17,825 nucleotides of DNA from Aalborgiella sp031422495 (GCA_031422495.1 JANPLX010000050.1:1-17825), one strand, 5' to 3'; shown: positions 1 through 7,254, counted from the stretch's first letter. Numbers and translations are program-made. The notes: generated by a model from the sequence alone, not told the origin.

Positions 1-355
1 CGACAAATTGGTAGATTTAGGCGGTGGCGGCTACCGCTGGGAGATGGAAAAAATCGGCATTGCGTCGATCAATTTGCAAACGATTTACTCCTCTAAATAC
101 GTGTCGAACAAAGCCAAAGGCACCGTCGTGTGGTCGCCCATCAAGTCCGAAGGCAACGCGCTGGTGTCCGGCAGCTGGGTCATTCGCGACAACAAAAAAT
201 CAACCAATTTGGTGCTGCAAATCAACGGTGATTTAGAAATTCCACTACCAAGTTTGATGAAAATGGTGGTCACGCCCATCGTCACGGGTGAGTTTGAAAA
301 GATGGTTGAAAAGTATATTGATAACTTGACGAAGAAGTTTGGCGGCGAAGCTTAA
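1..355 (+). CDS. SRPBCC-like (START/polyketide-cyclase fold) protein, C-terminal part
   Basis: The reading frame is open from the window edge (frame starting at base 2) to the TAA at 353-355, so the N-terminus lies outside the window. The visible ~117 residues alternate beta-strand-like segments (EMEKIGIASINLQTIYSSKY, GTVVWSPI, ALVSGSWVIRD, TNLVLQINGDLEIPLP) and end in a long helix (FEKMVEKYIDNLTKKFG). That is the strand-rich then C-terminal-helix order of SRPBCC/START-like hydrophobic-ligand-binding proteins. Ligand and pathway cannot be told from this fragment. A TTG at 8 could serve as a start but would cut off the first half of the fold, so I read the gene as truncated by the window. Repeat copy A lies 37 bases after the stop. 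The family call is from fold-like pattern only. Confidence 0.5.
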   Translation, partial: DKLVDLGGGGYRWEMEKIGIASINLQTIYSSKYVSNKAKGTVVWSPIKSEGNALVSGSWVIRDNKKSTNLVLQINGDLEIPLPSLMKMVVTPIVTGEFEKMVEKYIDNLTKKFGGEA

Positions 356-392
356 ATTCGTCGATTGCGCTCCTAAAATTAAGTAATTACGA

Positions 393-439
393 CTCTATCC
401 GGCGTGTTTTATGCCTATAGTGCTATTTAATTTATAGCA
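393..439 (+). repeat. Dispersed intergenic repeat, copy A (most diverged)
   Basis: This copy reads CTCTATCCGGCGTG, then TTTTATGCCTATAG, then TGCTAT-ttaattt-ATAGCA. It matches the consensus at 6781, 7331, 8127, 10998 and 17604 but its core has drifted. The 3' half is a perfect 6-bp inverted repeat with a 7-base loop. It lies between the SRPBCC-like gene and the ribonuclease gene, same orientation as the other copies. Confidence 0.7.
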
Positions 440-463
440 TAATTTGAGTATTGGTTCTAAAAA

Positions 464-1948
464 ATGAAAAACCAGCGCCGCCATCATCGTTTAGATTTGG
501 TGCGCATTGCGAATGATGCGATGACGGAGCGCGGTTTGCTGCCTGAATTTTCCGCGGGCGTGCAGCATCAGTTAAACAAAATTTCTGCCCAAGCTGTTGA
601 TGCAGAACTTGCCAAACATGCAGACATGCAAGATCTACGCCATTTGCTGTGGTGTTCACTTGACAATGACGATTCTGAAGACTTAGACCAGTTGACCGTC
701 AGCGCAACGCTGCCCGACGGCAAGGTGAAAATTTACGTCGCGATTGCAGATGTGGACGCCTTGGTCAAAAAAGGCACGCCGATTGACGAGCATGCCCGCA
801 CCAATACCACCTCTGTCTATACCTCGGCGCGTATTTTCCCCATGCTGCCTGAGCGCTTGAGCACCGATTTAACGTCGCTTAACCCGCATCAAGACCGCTT
901 GGCGGTGGTGACAGAAATGGTTTTTCACCCTGATGCTTCGCTTGCCGGTGCGACACTGTACCGCGCCGTGGTTCGCAACCAGGCCAAGCTAGCCTATGAC
1001 GCCGTGAGTAGCTGGATCGATGGCGAGGGCGCTTTGCCAGCTGCCACTGCAGCCGTCAAAGGCATGGATGCGCAGCTGCGTACGCAAGATGCCTTGGCGC
1101 AGCAACTGCGTAAACGTCGCAGAACCGAAGGTTCGCTCGATTTTGAAACCTTCCAACCCAGAGCCGATTTTGCAGGTGACCAAGTTGTCGATATTCGCCA
1201 ACAAGTGCAAAACCGTGGCCGACAACTGATTGAAGAATTCATGATCGCGACCAATGGCTGCACCGCACGGTTTTTGGCATCGCACGGCGGGGCGTCGCTG
1301 CGGCGTGTGGTGCGTTCGCCCGAGCGCTGGCTGCGTATCGTCAATGTAGCTGCAGAATATGGCGAAACCCTGCCAAGCGAGCCCAATTCCAAAGCGCTAG
1401 AGCACTTTTTAGCTAAGCGGCACAAGGCAGATCCGCTGCGTTTCCCTGATTTGTCACTTGTCATCGTCAAGCTCATGGGGCGTGGTGAATATGTGGTGGA
1501 AATGCCGGGTAGCGCGCCGATTGGGCATTTCGGCTTGGCGGTGCGCGACTACACGCATTCCACGGCGCCGAACCGCCGTTATCCAGATTTGATTACCTCG
1601 CGCATGCTCAAAGCCGCCTTAGGAAAAGAAAAGCCTCCATATTCCACTTCCGAGTTGGGCGCGCTGGCCATGCATTGCACCGCGCAAGAAGATGCGGCGC
1701 AAAAGGTGGAACGGCGTTTGCGCAAGTCCGAAGCGGCGCTGTTGCTAGAGGCACGTATTGGCCAGTATTTCGACGGCGTTATCACCGGCAGCTCAAGCTA
1801 TGGTGTGTGGGTGCGTATTTTTTCGCCACCAGTTGAAGGTAAGCTGGTCAATCTGCGCGCACAAGTTAATGTGGGTGACAAGGTGCGTGTGAAGCTCATC
1901 TCTACCAATGTCGAGCGCGGTTTTATCGATTTTGTCGTAAGCGACTAA
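464..1948 (+). CDS. RNB-domain exoribonuclease (RNase II family, short form)
   Basis: Predicted 3'-to-5' processive exoribonuclease of the RNase II/RNB family, acting on single-stranded RNA in the cytoplasm. Residues 66-77 (LDNDDSEDLDQL) match the RNB metal-site block; D67, D73 and D75 line up with D201, D207 and D209 of E. coli RNase II, but the position of D210 is Gln (Q76). A second block with THSTAPNRRYPDL matches the conserved SPIRRYxDL region. The last ~60 residues (from about GQYFDGVITG) look like an S1 RNA-binding domain. At 494 residues it is shorter than E. coli RNase II (644): only about 65 residues precede the RNB block, too few for the two cold-shock domains. The start ATG at 464 has no strong Shine-Dalgarno. 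Its 3' end overlaps the convergent DUF808 gene by 26 bp. Family assignment is secure; substrate is unknown. Confidence 0.9.
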   Translation: MKNQRRHHRLDLVRIANDAMTERGLLPEFSAGVQHQLNKISAQAVDAELAKHADMQDLRHLLWCSLDNDDSEDLDQLTVSATLPDGKVKIYVAIADVDALVKKGTPIDEHARTNTTSVYTSARIFPMLPERLSTDLTSLNPHQDRLAVVTEMVFHPDASLAGATLYRAVVRNQAKLAYDAVSSWIDGEGALPAATAAVKGMDAQLRTQDALAQQLRKRRRTEGSLDFETFQPRADFAGDQVVDIRQQVQNRGRQLIEEFMIATNGCTARFLASHGGASLRRVVRSPERWLRIVNVAAEYGETLPSEPNSKALEHFLAKRHKADPLRFPDLSLVIVKLMGRGEYVVEMPGSAPIGHFGLAVRDYTHSTAPNRRYPDLITSRMLKAALGKEKPPYSTSELGALAMHCTAQEDAAQKVERRLRKSEAALLLEARIGQYFDGVITGSSSYGVWVRIFSPPVEGKLVNLRAQVNVGDKVRVKLISTNVERGFIDFVVSD

Positions 1949-2837
1949 ACAGCGTTACTGCTCCTAAAACCAGCGCACCCGCAACAATGCCAGTCAAGGC
2001 ATCGGTGCTGAGCGAAATGATCGTGCTTAAAAACCCATTTTGCCCCGCTGTGACACTCTCCACCCAGCGTTGAATGATCGGAAATCCATGCGTCAAAATC
2101 CCGCCACCGACTAAAAACATGGCTGCCGTGCCGACGATGGACAAACCCTTCATCATGTACGGCGCAAACCACAAAATACCCAGTCCAAAGCGGTGCTTGA
2201 AGCCACCAGCAGTGTGTTTTTGCGTCAAATGTAGCCCTGCATCGTCAATTTTCACAATGCCAGCTACTAAGCCGTAAACGCCCACCGTCATCAATATGGC
2301 AATACTGGTGAGCACCGTGATTTGCGTGGTCAGTGGGCTGCTTTGCACTGTGCCCAGGGTGATGGCGATGATCTCGGCAGACAAAATAAAGTCTGTCCGA
2401 ATCGCTCCTTTGATTTTGTCTTTCTCCAGCGCAATCATGTCTGTGCCGGAATTAGCCATGGCACTCAACAGCGCTTCTTGGCGTGCCTCGTCTTCGGCTT
2501 TGCTGTGAAAAAACCGGTGCGCCAGCTTTTCAAAACCTTCGTAACACAAGAAAGCCCCACCAATCATTAAGAGAGGCGTGACCAACCATGGCGCAAAGTA
2601 GCTGATGGCAATGGCAGCTGGTACCAAAATCGCCTTGTTGATGAACGAGCCCTTGGCCACCGCCCAGACCACAGGCAGCTCGCGCTCGGCCGACACGCCG
2701 CTGACTTGCTGCGCGTTCAGCGCCAAATCATCGCCCAGCACGCCACTGGTTTTTTTGGCGGCTACTTTGGTGAGCAGCGCGACATCGTCCAAGATAGAGG
2801 CAATGTCGTCGATGAGGGCGAGCAGGCTAGAGGCCAT
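1923..2837 (-). CDS. DUF808 (YedI-like) inner-membrane protein
   Basis: The 304-residue product opens with MASSLLALIDDIASILDDVA, an N-terminal signature of the DUF808/YedI family. A polar stretch containing KKTSGVLGDDLALNAQQV follows, then several hydrophobic segments: about residues 70-100, roughly 145-195, then a GLGILWFAPYMMKGLSIVG region, and a last one near the C-terminus (TGIVAGALVLGAVTLF). These suggest a multi-pass inner-membrane protein. Function of the family is not established. Length fits the family (about 300). The start at 2837 lacks a good Shine-Dalgarno. It is convergent with the ribonuclease gene and overlaps its last 26 bases, so the two transcripts must be complementary at their 3' ends. 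Confidence 0.85.
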   Translation of the reverse strand: MASSLLALIDDIASILDDVALLTKVAAKKTSGVLGDDLALNAQQVSGVSAERELPVVWAVAKGSFINKAILVPAAIAISYFAPWLVTPLLMIGGAFLCYEGFEKLAHRFFHSKAEDEARQEALLSAMANSGTDMIALEKDKIKGAIRTDFILSAEIIAITLGTVQSSPLTTQITVLTSIAILMTVGVYGLVAGIVKIDDAGLHLTQKHTAGGFKHRFGLGILWFAPYMMKGLSIVGTAAMFLVGGGILTHGFPIIQRWVESVTAGQNGFLSTIISLSTDALTGIVAGALVLGAVTLFSRLRQNR

Positions 2838-3058
2838 GGGTTCAGACTTTCAGAGATATTGGGAAGGAGGGAAGGGTTTTTGAACGAAAACGCCAGTTTA
2901 CGTCAATCAAGTTTCAATTCATTCAAATTCGGTGACCGTCCAGCCAGTTTGCGCTATTGGCCTACATCAACGTCAGCATTTTTTGACACCTTTGATCGCC
3001 CATTGCGCCTAAGCTGGAAGCTTATAACCACCAAATTTTCATCAGAGAAAGTAAACCT

Positions 3059-3472
3059 ATGTCGCACACAACCTATTATCACGCTGTCGTTTGGCTTGAC
3101 CATGCCGAGGCGCATGTCATGCACTTTAGCCCAGAGCAGGTTGAAAAACAGCTCATTCTCCCGGCTGATCCCCATAAAAACCTGCATATCAAAAGCGGCA
3201 AAGCGGGCGCAGGCAAAGCAAAAGAAGACCAAAAGTATTACCACGACATCGCCCACGCGCTTGACGGCGCCAGTGAAATCTTAGTCGTCGGGCCAGCGAA
3301 CGCCAAGCTGCAATTCATCAAACACATCCACGCTCATGACAAAGACTTGGTCGACAAAATCCTCGGCGTAGAAACCGTAGACCATCCCAGCGATGCGCAA
3401 GTCGTCGCCTACGCCCGCAAGTACTTTGTCGCCAAAGACCAGATGCTGTCTCAGGCTTCGGTGAATAATTAG
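3059..3472 (+). CDS. Small 'translational machinery protein' type (eRF1-domain-like)
   Basis: This 137-residue soluble protein begins MSHTTYYHAVVWLDHAEAHV and is rich in His and Lys. It resembles proteobacterial proteins often labelled 'translational machinery protein', thought to share the fold of an eRF1/Pelota domain. Visible features are two beta-strand/His motifs (VVWLDHAEAHVMHF; EILVVGPANAKLQFIKHI) separated by a basic linker (KSGKAGAGKAKEDQ), then a C-terminal helix (SDAQVVAYARKYFVAK). The VVGP strand-turn followed by a helix fits the eRF1 domain 3 type fold. No catalytic residues can be named. It is a single gene with a 221-bp upstream gap in which I see no confident promoter. Role is unproven; the name is from recall of the family. 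Confidence 0.65.
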   Translation: MSHTTYYHAVVWLDHAEAHVMHFSPEQVEKQLILPADPHKNLHIKSGKAGAGKAKEDQKYYHDIAHALDGASEILVVGPANAKLQFIKHIHAHDKDLVDKILGVETVDHPSDAQVVAYARKYFVAKDQMLSQASVNN

Positions 3473-3507
3473 GCTTAAACAGGCTTAAACAAGATTAAAT
3501 AGGCTTT

Positions 3508-4155
3508 TCAAACTGCAGTTTTATCTTTGAACGCGCAGTATTTCGCCACCTGACACTGCCCACACTGCGGGCTACGCGCCATGCACACATAGCGGCCATG
3601 CAAAATCAGCCAATGGTGCGCGTCTACCAAATATTCGGGTGGAATGCGTTTCAGCAGTTTCAGTTCCACTTCCAACGGCGTTTTGCCCGGCGCTAACCCC
3701 GTCCGGTTGCCCATCCGGAAAATGTGGGTGTCCACGGCCATCGTCGCCTCGCCAAAAGCCGAGTTCAGCACCACATTCGCCGTTTTGCGCCCTACACCGG
3801 GCAGGGCTTCTAAGGCCGCTCGGTTTCGGGGGACGATGCTGTTGTGCTTGTCCACCAACATCTGGCAGGTTTGCAGCAAGTGCTTGGCTTTGCTGTGGTA
3901 CAGGCCTATGGTCTTGATGTAGCTCTCCAGTCCATCTAGTTCCAGCGCCAATATCTTGGCGGGCGTGTTCGCCACGGGGAAAAGCCGTCGCGTCGCCTTG
4001 TTCACGCCCACGTCAGTGGCTTGGGCGCTTAACAGCACGGCGGTCAGCAGCTCAAACACGCTGGTGTATTCCAGCTCCGTCACCGGCATGGGGTTGGCGG
4101 CTTTCAGCGTGGCAAAGAAGGGCGCGATGTTTTCTTTCTTCATTAAATTTGTCAT
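3508..4155 (-). CDS. nth: Endonuclease III (DNA glycosylase/AP lyase)
   Basis: Base-excision repair enzyme that removes oxidised pyrimidines and cleaves the AP site by beta-elimination. The helix-hairpin-helix LPGVGRKTANVVL (residues 118-130) carries the catalytic Lys K124, and VDTH (141-144) carries the catalytic Asp D142. The C-terminal iron-sulfur loop has the exact C-x6-C-x2-C-x5-C spacing (C191, C198, C201, C207). Length of 211-215 matches E. coli Nth (211). ATG at 4155 is the longest start, but the ATG at 4143 (MKKENIAPFF) gives an N-terminus that aligns exactly with E. coli Nth; neither has a clear Shine-Dalgarno. It is divergent from the aminotransferase gene. Confidence 0.95.
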   Translation of the reverse strand: MTNLMKKENIAPFFATLKAANPMPVTELEYTSVFELLTAVLLSAQATDVGVNKATRRLFPVANTPAKILALELDGLESYIKTIGLYHSKAKHLLQTCQMLVDKHNSIVPRNRAALEALPGVGRKTANVVLNSAFGEATMAVDTHIFRMGNRTGLAPGKTPLEVELKLLKRIPPEYLVDAHHWLILHGRYVCMARSPQCGQCQVAKYCAFKDKTAV

Positions 4156-4239
4156 TGCTGTAGTTTCGCAGATTGAAGCTTAAAACGAACGCAAATCTAT
4201 GCACAATATAAGAAGTATTCATTTCACAGAGCCACCACC

Positions 4240-5448
4240 ATGCAATTTGCCGACCGCCTGAACAACGTAGAAACCTCCGCCATCCGCGAACTCTTCAAAC
4301 TGCTGGGCAAGCCCGGCATCATCAGCTTTGCCGGCGGCTTTCCTGACCCGGCGCTGTTCGATGTAGAGGGTATCGCCCAATCAGCCGCTTACGTTTTAGC
4401 CAACAACCCCGGCCCCGTGCTGCAATACGGCGCAACCGAAGGCTTTGGCCCGCTGCGCGAAGGCTTGAGCAAATTCATGGCAAACAAAGGCGGGGCTGGA
4501 AGTGACGCGAACGTCACGGTCCCCCCCGACGGCCTGATCGTCACCACCGGCAGCCAGCAGGGTTTAGATTTGCTGGGCAAAGTGATGATTAACCCCGGCG
4601 ACAAAGTCATCGTCGAAGCGCCCACGTTTTTAGCCACCATCCAGTGCTTCCGCCTTTACGGCGCACACGTCATAGGCGCACCGACGGATGCTGACGGCGT
4701 GGACACCGACAAGCTGGAAGCGCTGATCGCCGAGCACAAGCCCAAAATGGTTTACCTCATCCCCACCTTTGGCAACCCCAGCGGCGCAACGCTGAGCTTG
4801 GCGCGGCGCAAGCGCGTGCTGGAGCTGGCCGTCAAATACAACACCCTGGTGGTGGAAGACGACCCGTATTGCGAGCTGTATTTTGGCAAACCACCGCCGC
4901 CATCCTTACTCGCCCTGAGCCACACCGTCCCTGGCAGCCGCGACTTGCTCGCCCATTGCGGCAGTTTTAGCAAAATCTTAAGCCCCGGCCTGCGCGTCGG
5001 CTGGATGATCGCACCCCCCGCGCTGCTGGCCAACGCCACCATGTGCAAACAGTTCAGCGACGCCCACACCAGCAACCTAACCCAAGCCACCGCCGCCCAT
5101 TATTTGACCCTGAACCGCCTAGACACCGCCCTAGCCGCCGTCCGCACCACCTACGCCGAGCGCGCCCGCGTCATGGCCGAAAGCCTGCGCCGCGAGCTAG
5201 GCAGCGCCATCACCTTCAACGAGCCGCAAGGGGGGATGTTCTTTTGGGCGAAATTAACAGGCGAGGGTGGCAAGTCGAATAACGCCACAGATTTCGCCAA
5301 ACGCGCCATAGATAAGCTAGTAGCCTTCGTCCCCGGTGCGCCGTTTTATGCACATGATGCGGATGTGGCGACGTTTAGGTTGAGTTTTGCGACTGTGGAT
5401 GTGGAGAAGATTGTTGAGGGGGTGGGGAGGTTGGGGGAGGCTTTGTGA
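4240..5448 (+). CDS. PLP-dependent aminotransferase, class I/II (2-aminoadipate/MocR-type)
   Basis: Fold-type I aminotransferase transferring amino groups from an amino acid to a 2-oxo acid in the cytoplasm. Residues visible: SFAGGFPDPALF (29-40) and LQYGATEGFGPLR (61-73), both typical of the LysN/2-aminoadipate and MocR-related subgroup; IPTFGNPSG with N179; EDDPY (206-210) with the Asp that pairs with the PLP ring nitrogen and Y210; GSFSKILSPGLRVGW with the Schiff-base Lys K245; and a C-terminal FRLSFA with the carboxylate-binding Arg. Length 402 fits the family. It has no N-terminal helix-turn-helix, so it is an enzyme rather than a MocR regulator. Exact substrate cannot be read from sequence. 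The stop lies 6 bp from the end of the convergent small gene. Confidence 0.9.
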   Translation: MQFADRLNNVETSAIRELFKLLGKPGIISFAGGFPDPALFDVEGIAQSAAYVLANNPGPVLQYGATEGFGPLREGLSKFMANKGGAGSDANVTVPPDGLIVTTGSQQGLDLLGKVMINPGDKVIVEAPTFLATIQCFRLYGAHVIGAPTDADGVDTDKLEALIAEHKPKMVYLIPTFGNPSGATLSLARRKRVLELAVKYNTLVVEDDPYCELYFGKPPPPSLLALSHTVPGSRDLLAHCGSFSKILSPGLRVGWMIAPPALLANATMCKQFSDAHTSNLTQATAAHYLTLNRLDTALAAVRTTYAERARVMAESLRRELGSAITFNEPQGGMFFWAKLTGEGGKSNNATDFAKRAIDKLVAFVPGAPFYAHDADVATFRLSFATVDVEKIVEGVGRLGEAL

Positions 5449-5454
5449 GATTTT

Positions 5455-5712
5455 TTATTTTTCTTCGACACTGACTGAGCCAGAAACCTCCGCGCTGACA
5501 TCGCCGCCTTTTATACGCACTAAGGGCAGATTTCTCATTAGTCTTAATTGTGTTTCTTCTATTTTTTTAGAATCTTCCATTTCACTGAGATCAATAAAAT
5601 CGCCTACTTTAGGCGCATTACTTATTGCAGTTTCAATGATATGTAATTTGAATGCAATTATGCATAGTATGAAAGCAATAAATATAAAAATTGCTTTGGT
5701 CATTTTATCCAT
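5455..5712 (-). CDS. Small single-pass membrane protein, unknown function
   Basis: 85 residues. One strongly hydrophobic N-terminal segment (residues 7-20, AIFIFIAFILCIIA) follows a short basic start (MDKMTK); the rest is polar and acidic (DLSEMEDSKKIEETQ). It is either a type II anchored protein or an uncleaved signal anchor; there is no clear signal-peptidase site. An AAGGAG Shine-Dalgarno six bases before ATG 5712 fixes the start, which lies inside the last codons of the upstream DUF2971 gene (8-bp overlap), so the two are probably translationally coupled. Base composition is very AT-rich, like its partner and unlike the flanking aminotransferase. I do not recognise a family. Confidence 0.65.
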   Translation of the reverse strand: MDKMTKAIFIFIAFILCIIAFKLHIIETAISNAPKVGDFIDLSEMEDSKKIEETQLRLMRNLPLVRIKGGDVSAEVSGSVSVEEK

Positions 5713-6448
5713 TTAATGCTCCTTGAATATAGGTATTGCCATATGAGCCACGCAATATGGATGCATTAATGCTGTATTTTTTTGCAATTGAGTTTATTGC
5801 ATCAAGAAACCAATCTTCGCTATCCGGATGAATTAATATTTTTTTAATTAAATCATTTGTATTAACAAATAAGCTATGTCCAATTGCAGTTTTTTTAGCT
5901 TCAGCATGAGGGTCATAAGTATCTAAGCTTATGCGAACTTCTTTCTCGAATTCAAAGTGCGGTCGTTTTATAAAAAAACAATCTTCATAAGGTAATTCTC
6001 CAGATGTTTCATTCGATTGCTTATATTCAACATTTTGCAATATAAAAGAATGGCCTTGCAATTTTGATCGAATCATAAATTTTTTTAATTCACATACTGT
6101 AGTTTGAATTGCAATGGAATTATTTACTTTCCCGTATACTTCCCACATAACCATGTTTTCATCAAAATTTTTATGCCAACAACTGATAAAGGTATTTTTA
6201 ATTAAACGATCATAGAAATCATCAACTGTCGTAATGGGCGATTTATCGTCAGGGGATGGATTTTTATAAAATTCTTCCATTACTCTCTTCATATCGTCCG
6301 GAAATCGACCCTCGTGTTTATCTTTTACTCTGTCTGCTCTAGCAAGCCAGATCGCTTGTTTTTCAAGCATAGAGATAAATTTTGATAAATCCATATAACG
6401 CCAGAGCAATTGATCATCTATAAGATCCTTATCGAATTTTATTTTCAT
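5705..6448 (-). CDS. DUF2971 family protein
   Basis: 247-residue cytosolic protein with the DUF2971 blocks in order: RYMD (17-20) and a leucine-rich helix, DKHEGRF (43-49, the counterpart of the family's N-D-P-F-E-G block), FISCW (87-91), MWEVYG (101-106, counterpart of the usual MW-x-x-YA), SIAIQTT, and FEFEKEVRI (165-173). The biochemical role of DUF2971 is not established. Codons are strongly AT-biased with frequent ATT, AAT and TTT, in contrast to the surrounding genes, so recent transfer is likely. It is the first gene of a two-gene unit with the small membrane protein. The start ATG 6448 has no strong Shine-Dalgarno. Confidence 0.75.
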   Translation of the reverse strand: MKIKFDKDLIDDQLLWRYMDLSKFISMLEKQAIWLARADRVKDKHEGRFPDDMKRVMEEFYKNPSPDDKSPITTVDDFYDRLIKNTFISCWHKNFDENMVMWEVYGKVNNSIAIQTTVCELKKFMIRSKLQGHSFILQNVEYKQSNETSGELPYEDCFFIKRPHFEFEKEVRISLDTYDPHAEAKKTAIGHSLFVNTNDLIKKILIHPDSEDWFLDAINSIAKKYSINASILRGSYGNTYIQGALNG

Positions 6449-6538
6449 TTAGTTAATTTAGTATTTTTTGCAATATGACAAGATTATTTTCACAAAATTT
6501 GTATAAAACGGCCTCCCGACCAGTTTCTTGCCGTTCAA

Positions 6539-6745
6539 TCAATTCTTAGGCGATCGCGCGCCGTAAGCAATGGCTTCTGAGCGTAGAGGTTCAGGTAATT
6601 TTTCGGGGTCTAGCAGGTCGAGGTTGAACTGCATATGGCCGCCGCTGGCTTGGAAGTTGTTGTGCATTTCTACGAGCGATTCGCATTTGGATAACCAGTC
6701 TTGAAGCGCGGGGCTGATGATGGGTAGGTTGGCGGGATCGGGCAT
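6539..6745 (-). CDS. 68-residue protein of unknown function
   Basis: The product starts MPDPANLPIISPALQDWL and ends RSEAIAYGARSPKN. Codons are GC-rich at third positions (CCC, GCC, AAC, CTC, GAC), which argues for a real native gene although it lies beside the AT-rich DUF2971 unit. It is hydrophilic, with no signal peptide or TM segment; a helix (ISPALQDWLSKCESLVEMHNN) and a Pro-rich turn (LDPEKLPEPL) can be seen. I see no Shine-Dalgarno before ATG 6745. I recognise no family. It could be the intact small gene or the 3' remnant of a longer one. Confidence 0.5.
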   Translation of the reverse strand: MPDPANLPIISPALQDWLSKCESLVEMHNNFQASGGHMQFNLDLLDPEKLPEPLRSEAIAYGARSPKN

Positions 6746-6780
6746 ATTTACAGTATTTGTATAGATTTACAGATAAAAAT

Positions 6781-6830
6781 GGCTCTAGCCGGCGTATTTA
6801 TTAACTGAGCAGCTATTAAAAGTATAGTGA
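6781..6830 (+). repeat. Dispersed intergenic repeat, copy B
   Basis: It starts GGCTCTAGCCGGCGTATTTA, contains the full 17-base core TAGCCGGCGTATTTATT, and ends with GCTAT-taaaag-TATAG, a 5-bp near-inverted repeat. It lies between two minus-strand genes (68-aa unknown and the RHH protein). Confidence 0.85.
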
Positions 6831-6844
6831 TATTGCACTCACAA

Positions 6845-7081
6845 TTACGCAGAAGTATGCGCATCCACATACGAATCCACCAACCTGCGAATCATCCGCT
6901 GGTATTGCGTATGGTTTTTAGCGGCTTCTGACTTGAAGAAGTCGATACTCTTTTTACTCAGCGCCAAAGTCACTTTGACGGCTTCTTCGTTGAAAGCCAA
7001 TTCAGCGGGTGATGGCAAAAAGTCTGGAACGATTTTGATTTTGCCAATGGGCTCGTCGGTGTAGATTATTTTCTTGCTCAT
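6845..7081 (-). CDS. Ribbon-helix-helix (CopG-like) antitoxin-type protein
   Basis: 78 residues. A variable N-terminal arm (YTDEPIGKIKIVPDFLPSP) is followed by a compact RHH domain: strand VKVTLAL (35-41), helix SKKSIDFFKSEAAK, turn NHT, helix QYQRMIRRLVDSYVDAH. This organisation is that of CopG/BrnA-like antitoxins, which bind DNA through the strand and neutralise a toxin with their arm. Such genes normally follow a toxin gene, but no toxin ORF is present upstream (7082-7490) or downstream. An AGGAAAAG about ten bases before ATG 7081 can serve as ribosome site. A 5-bp inverted repeat at 7093-7105 is a candidate self-operator. The family call is good; pairing with a toxin is unproven. Confidence 0.75.
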   Translation of the reverse strand: MSKKIIYTDEPIGKIKIVPDFLPSPAELAFNEEAVKVTLALSKKSIDFFKSEAAKNHTQYQRMIRRLVDSYVDAHTSA

Positions 7082-7092
7082 ATATTGCTTTT

Positions 7093-7105
7093 CCTAAACG
7101 TTAGG
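7093..7105. promoter_or_regulatory. Small inverted repeat upstream of RHH gene (possible operator)
   Basis: CCTAA-ACG-TTAGG, five-base arms with a three-base spacer, lying 12 bases before the RHH start codon. Autoregulating RHH antitoxins bind such short palindromes near their own start. The site is short and could be chance. Confidence 0.3.
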
Positions 7106-7167
7106 ATATCACTAAGCCATAATAATTGCCATACTTTTATCCATATTTTTTCTTCCTCGTCACACCA

Positions 7168-7254
7168 TAAATCAGGGTCAGAGCACAATTTCGTCGCAGC
7201 TTGGTTGTCCGCCGAATTGAGTGCTTTCCTGAATTGTGATCTGACCCTGATTTA
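7168..7254. repeat. MITE/REP-like inverted-repeat element
   Basis: Two 23-base arms (7168-7190 and 7232-7254) are inverted copies with one mismatch; the outer part reads TAAATCAGGGTCAGA and its complement TCTGACCCTGATTTA. The 41-base interior has no ORF. Arms of this GGGTCAGA/TCTGACCC type are common in REP-like and non-autonomous mobile elements of proteobacteria. No target-site duplication is evident. It could also fold as a long hairpin in RNA. Confidence 0.65.

Noticed and set aside
994..1476. 160-codon minus-strand ORF inside the RNase gene
   Set aside because: Antisense to a conserved RNB domain; low-complexity Ser/Arg product without family features.
2983..3028. TTGACA and TATAAC considered as promoter for the 137-aa gene
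   Set aside because: The two hexamers are 34 bases apart and neither has a partner at 16-18 bases.
2706..3284. 192-codon plus-strand ORF across the DUF808 start and the next gene
   Set aside because: Overlaps two well-supported genes in other frames and gives a product with no conserved blocks.
3471..3505. TAGGCTTAAACAGGCTTAAAC short repeats after the 137-aa gene, considered as array or terminator
   Set aside because: Only two to three imperfect short units, no hairpin and no spacer structure.
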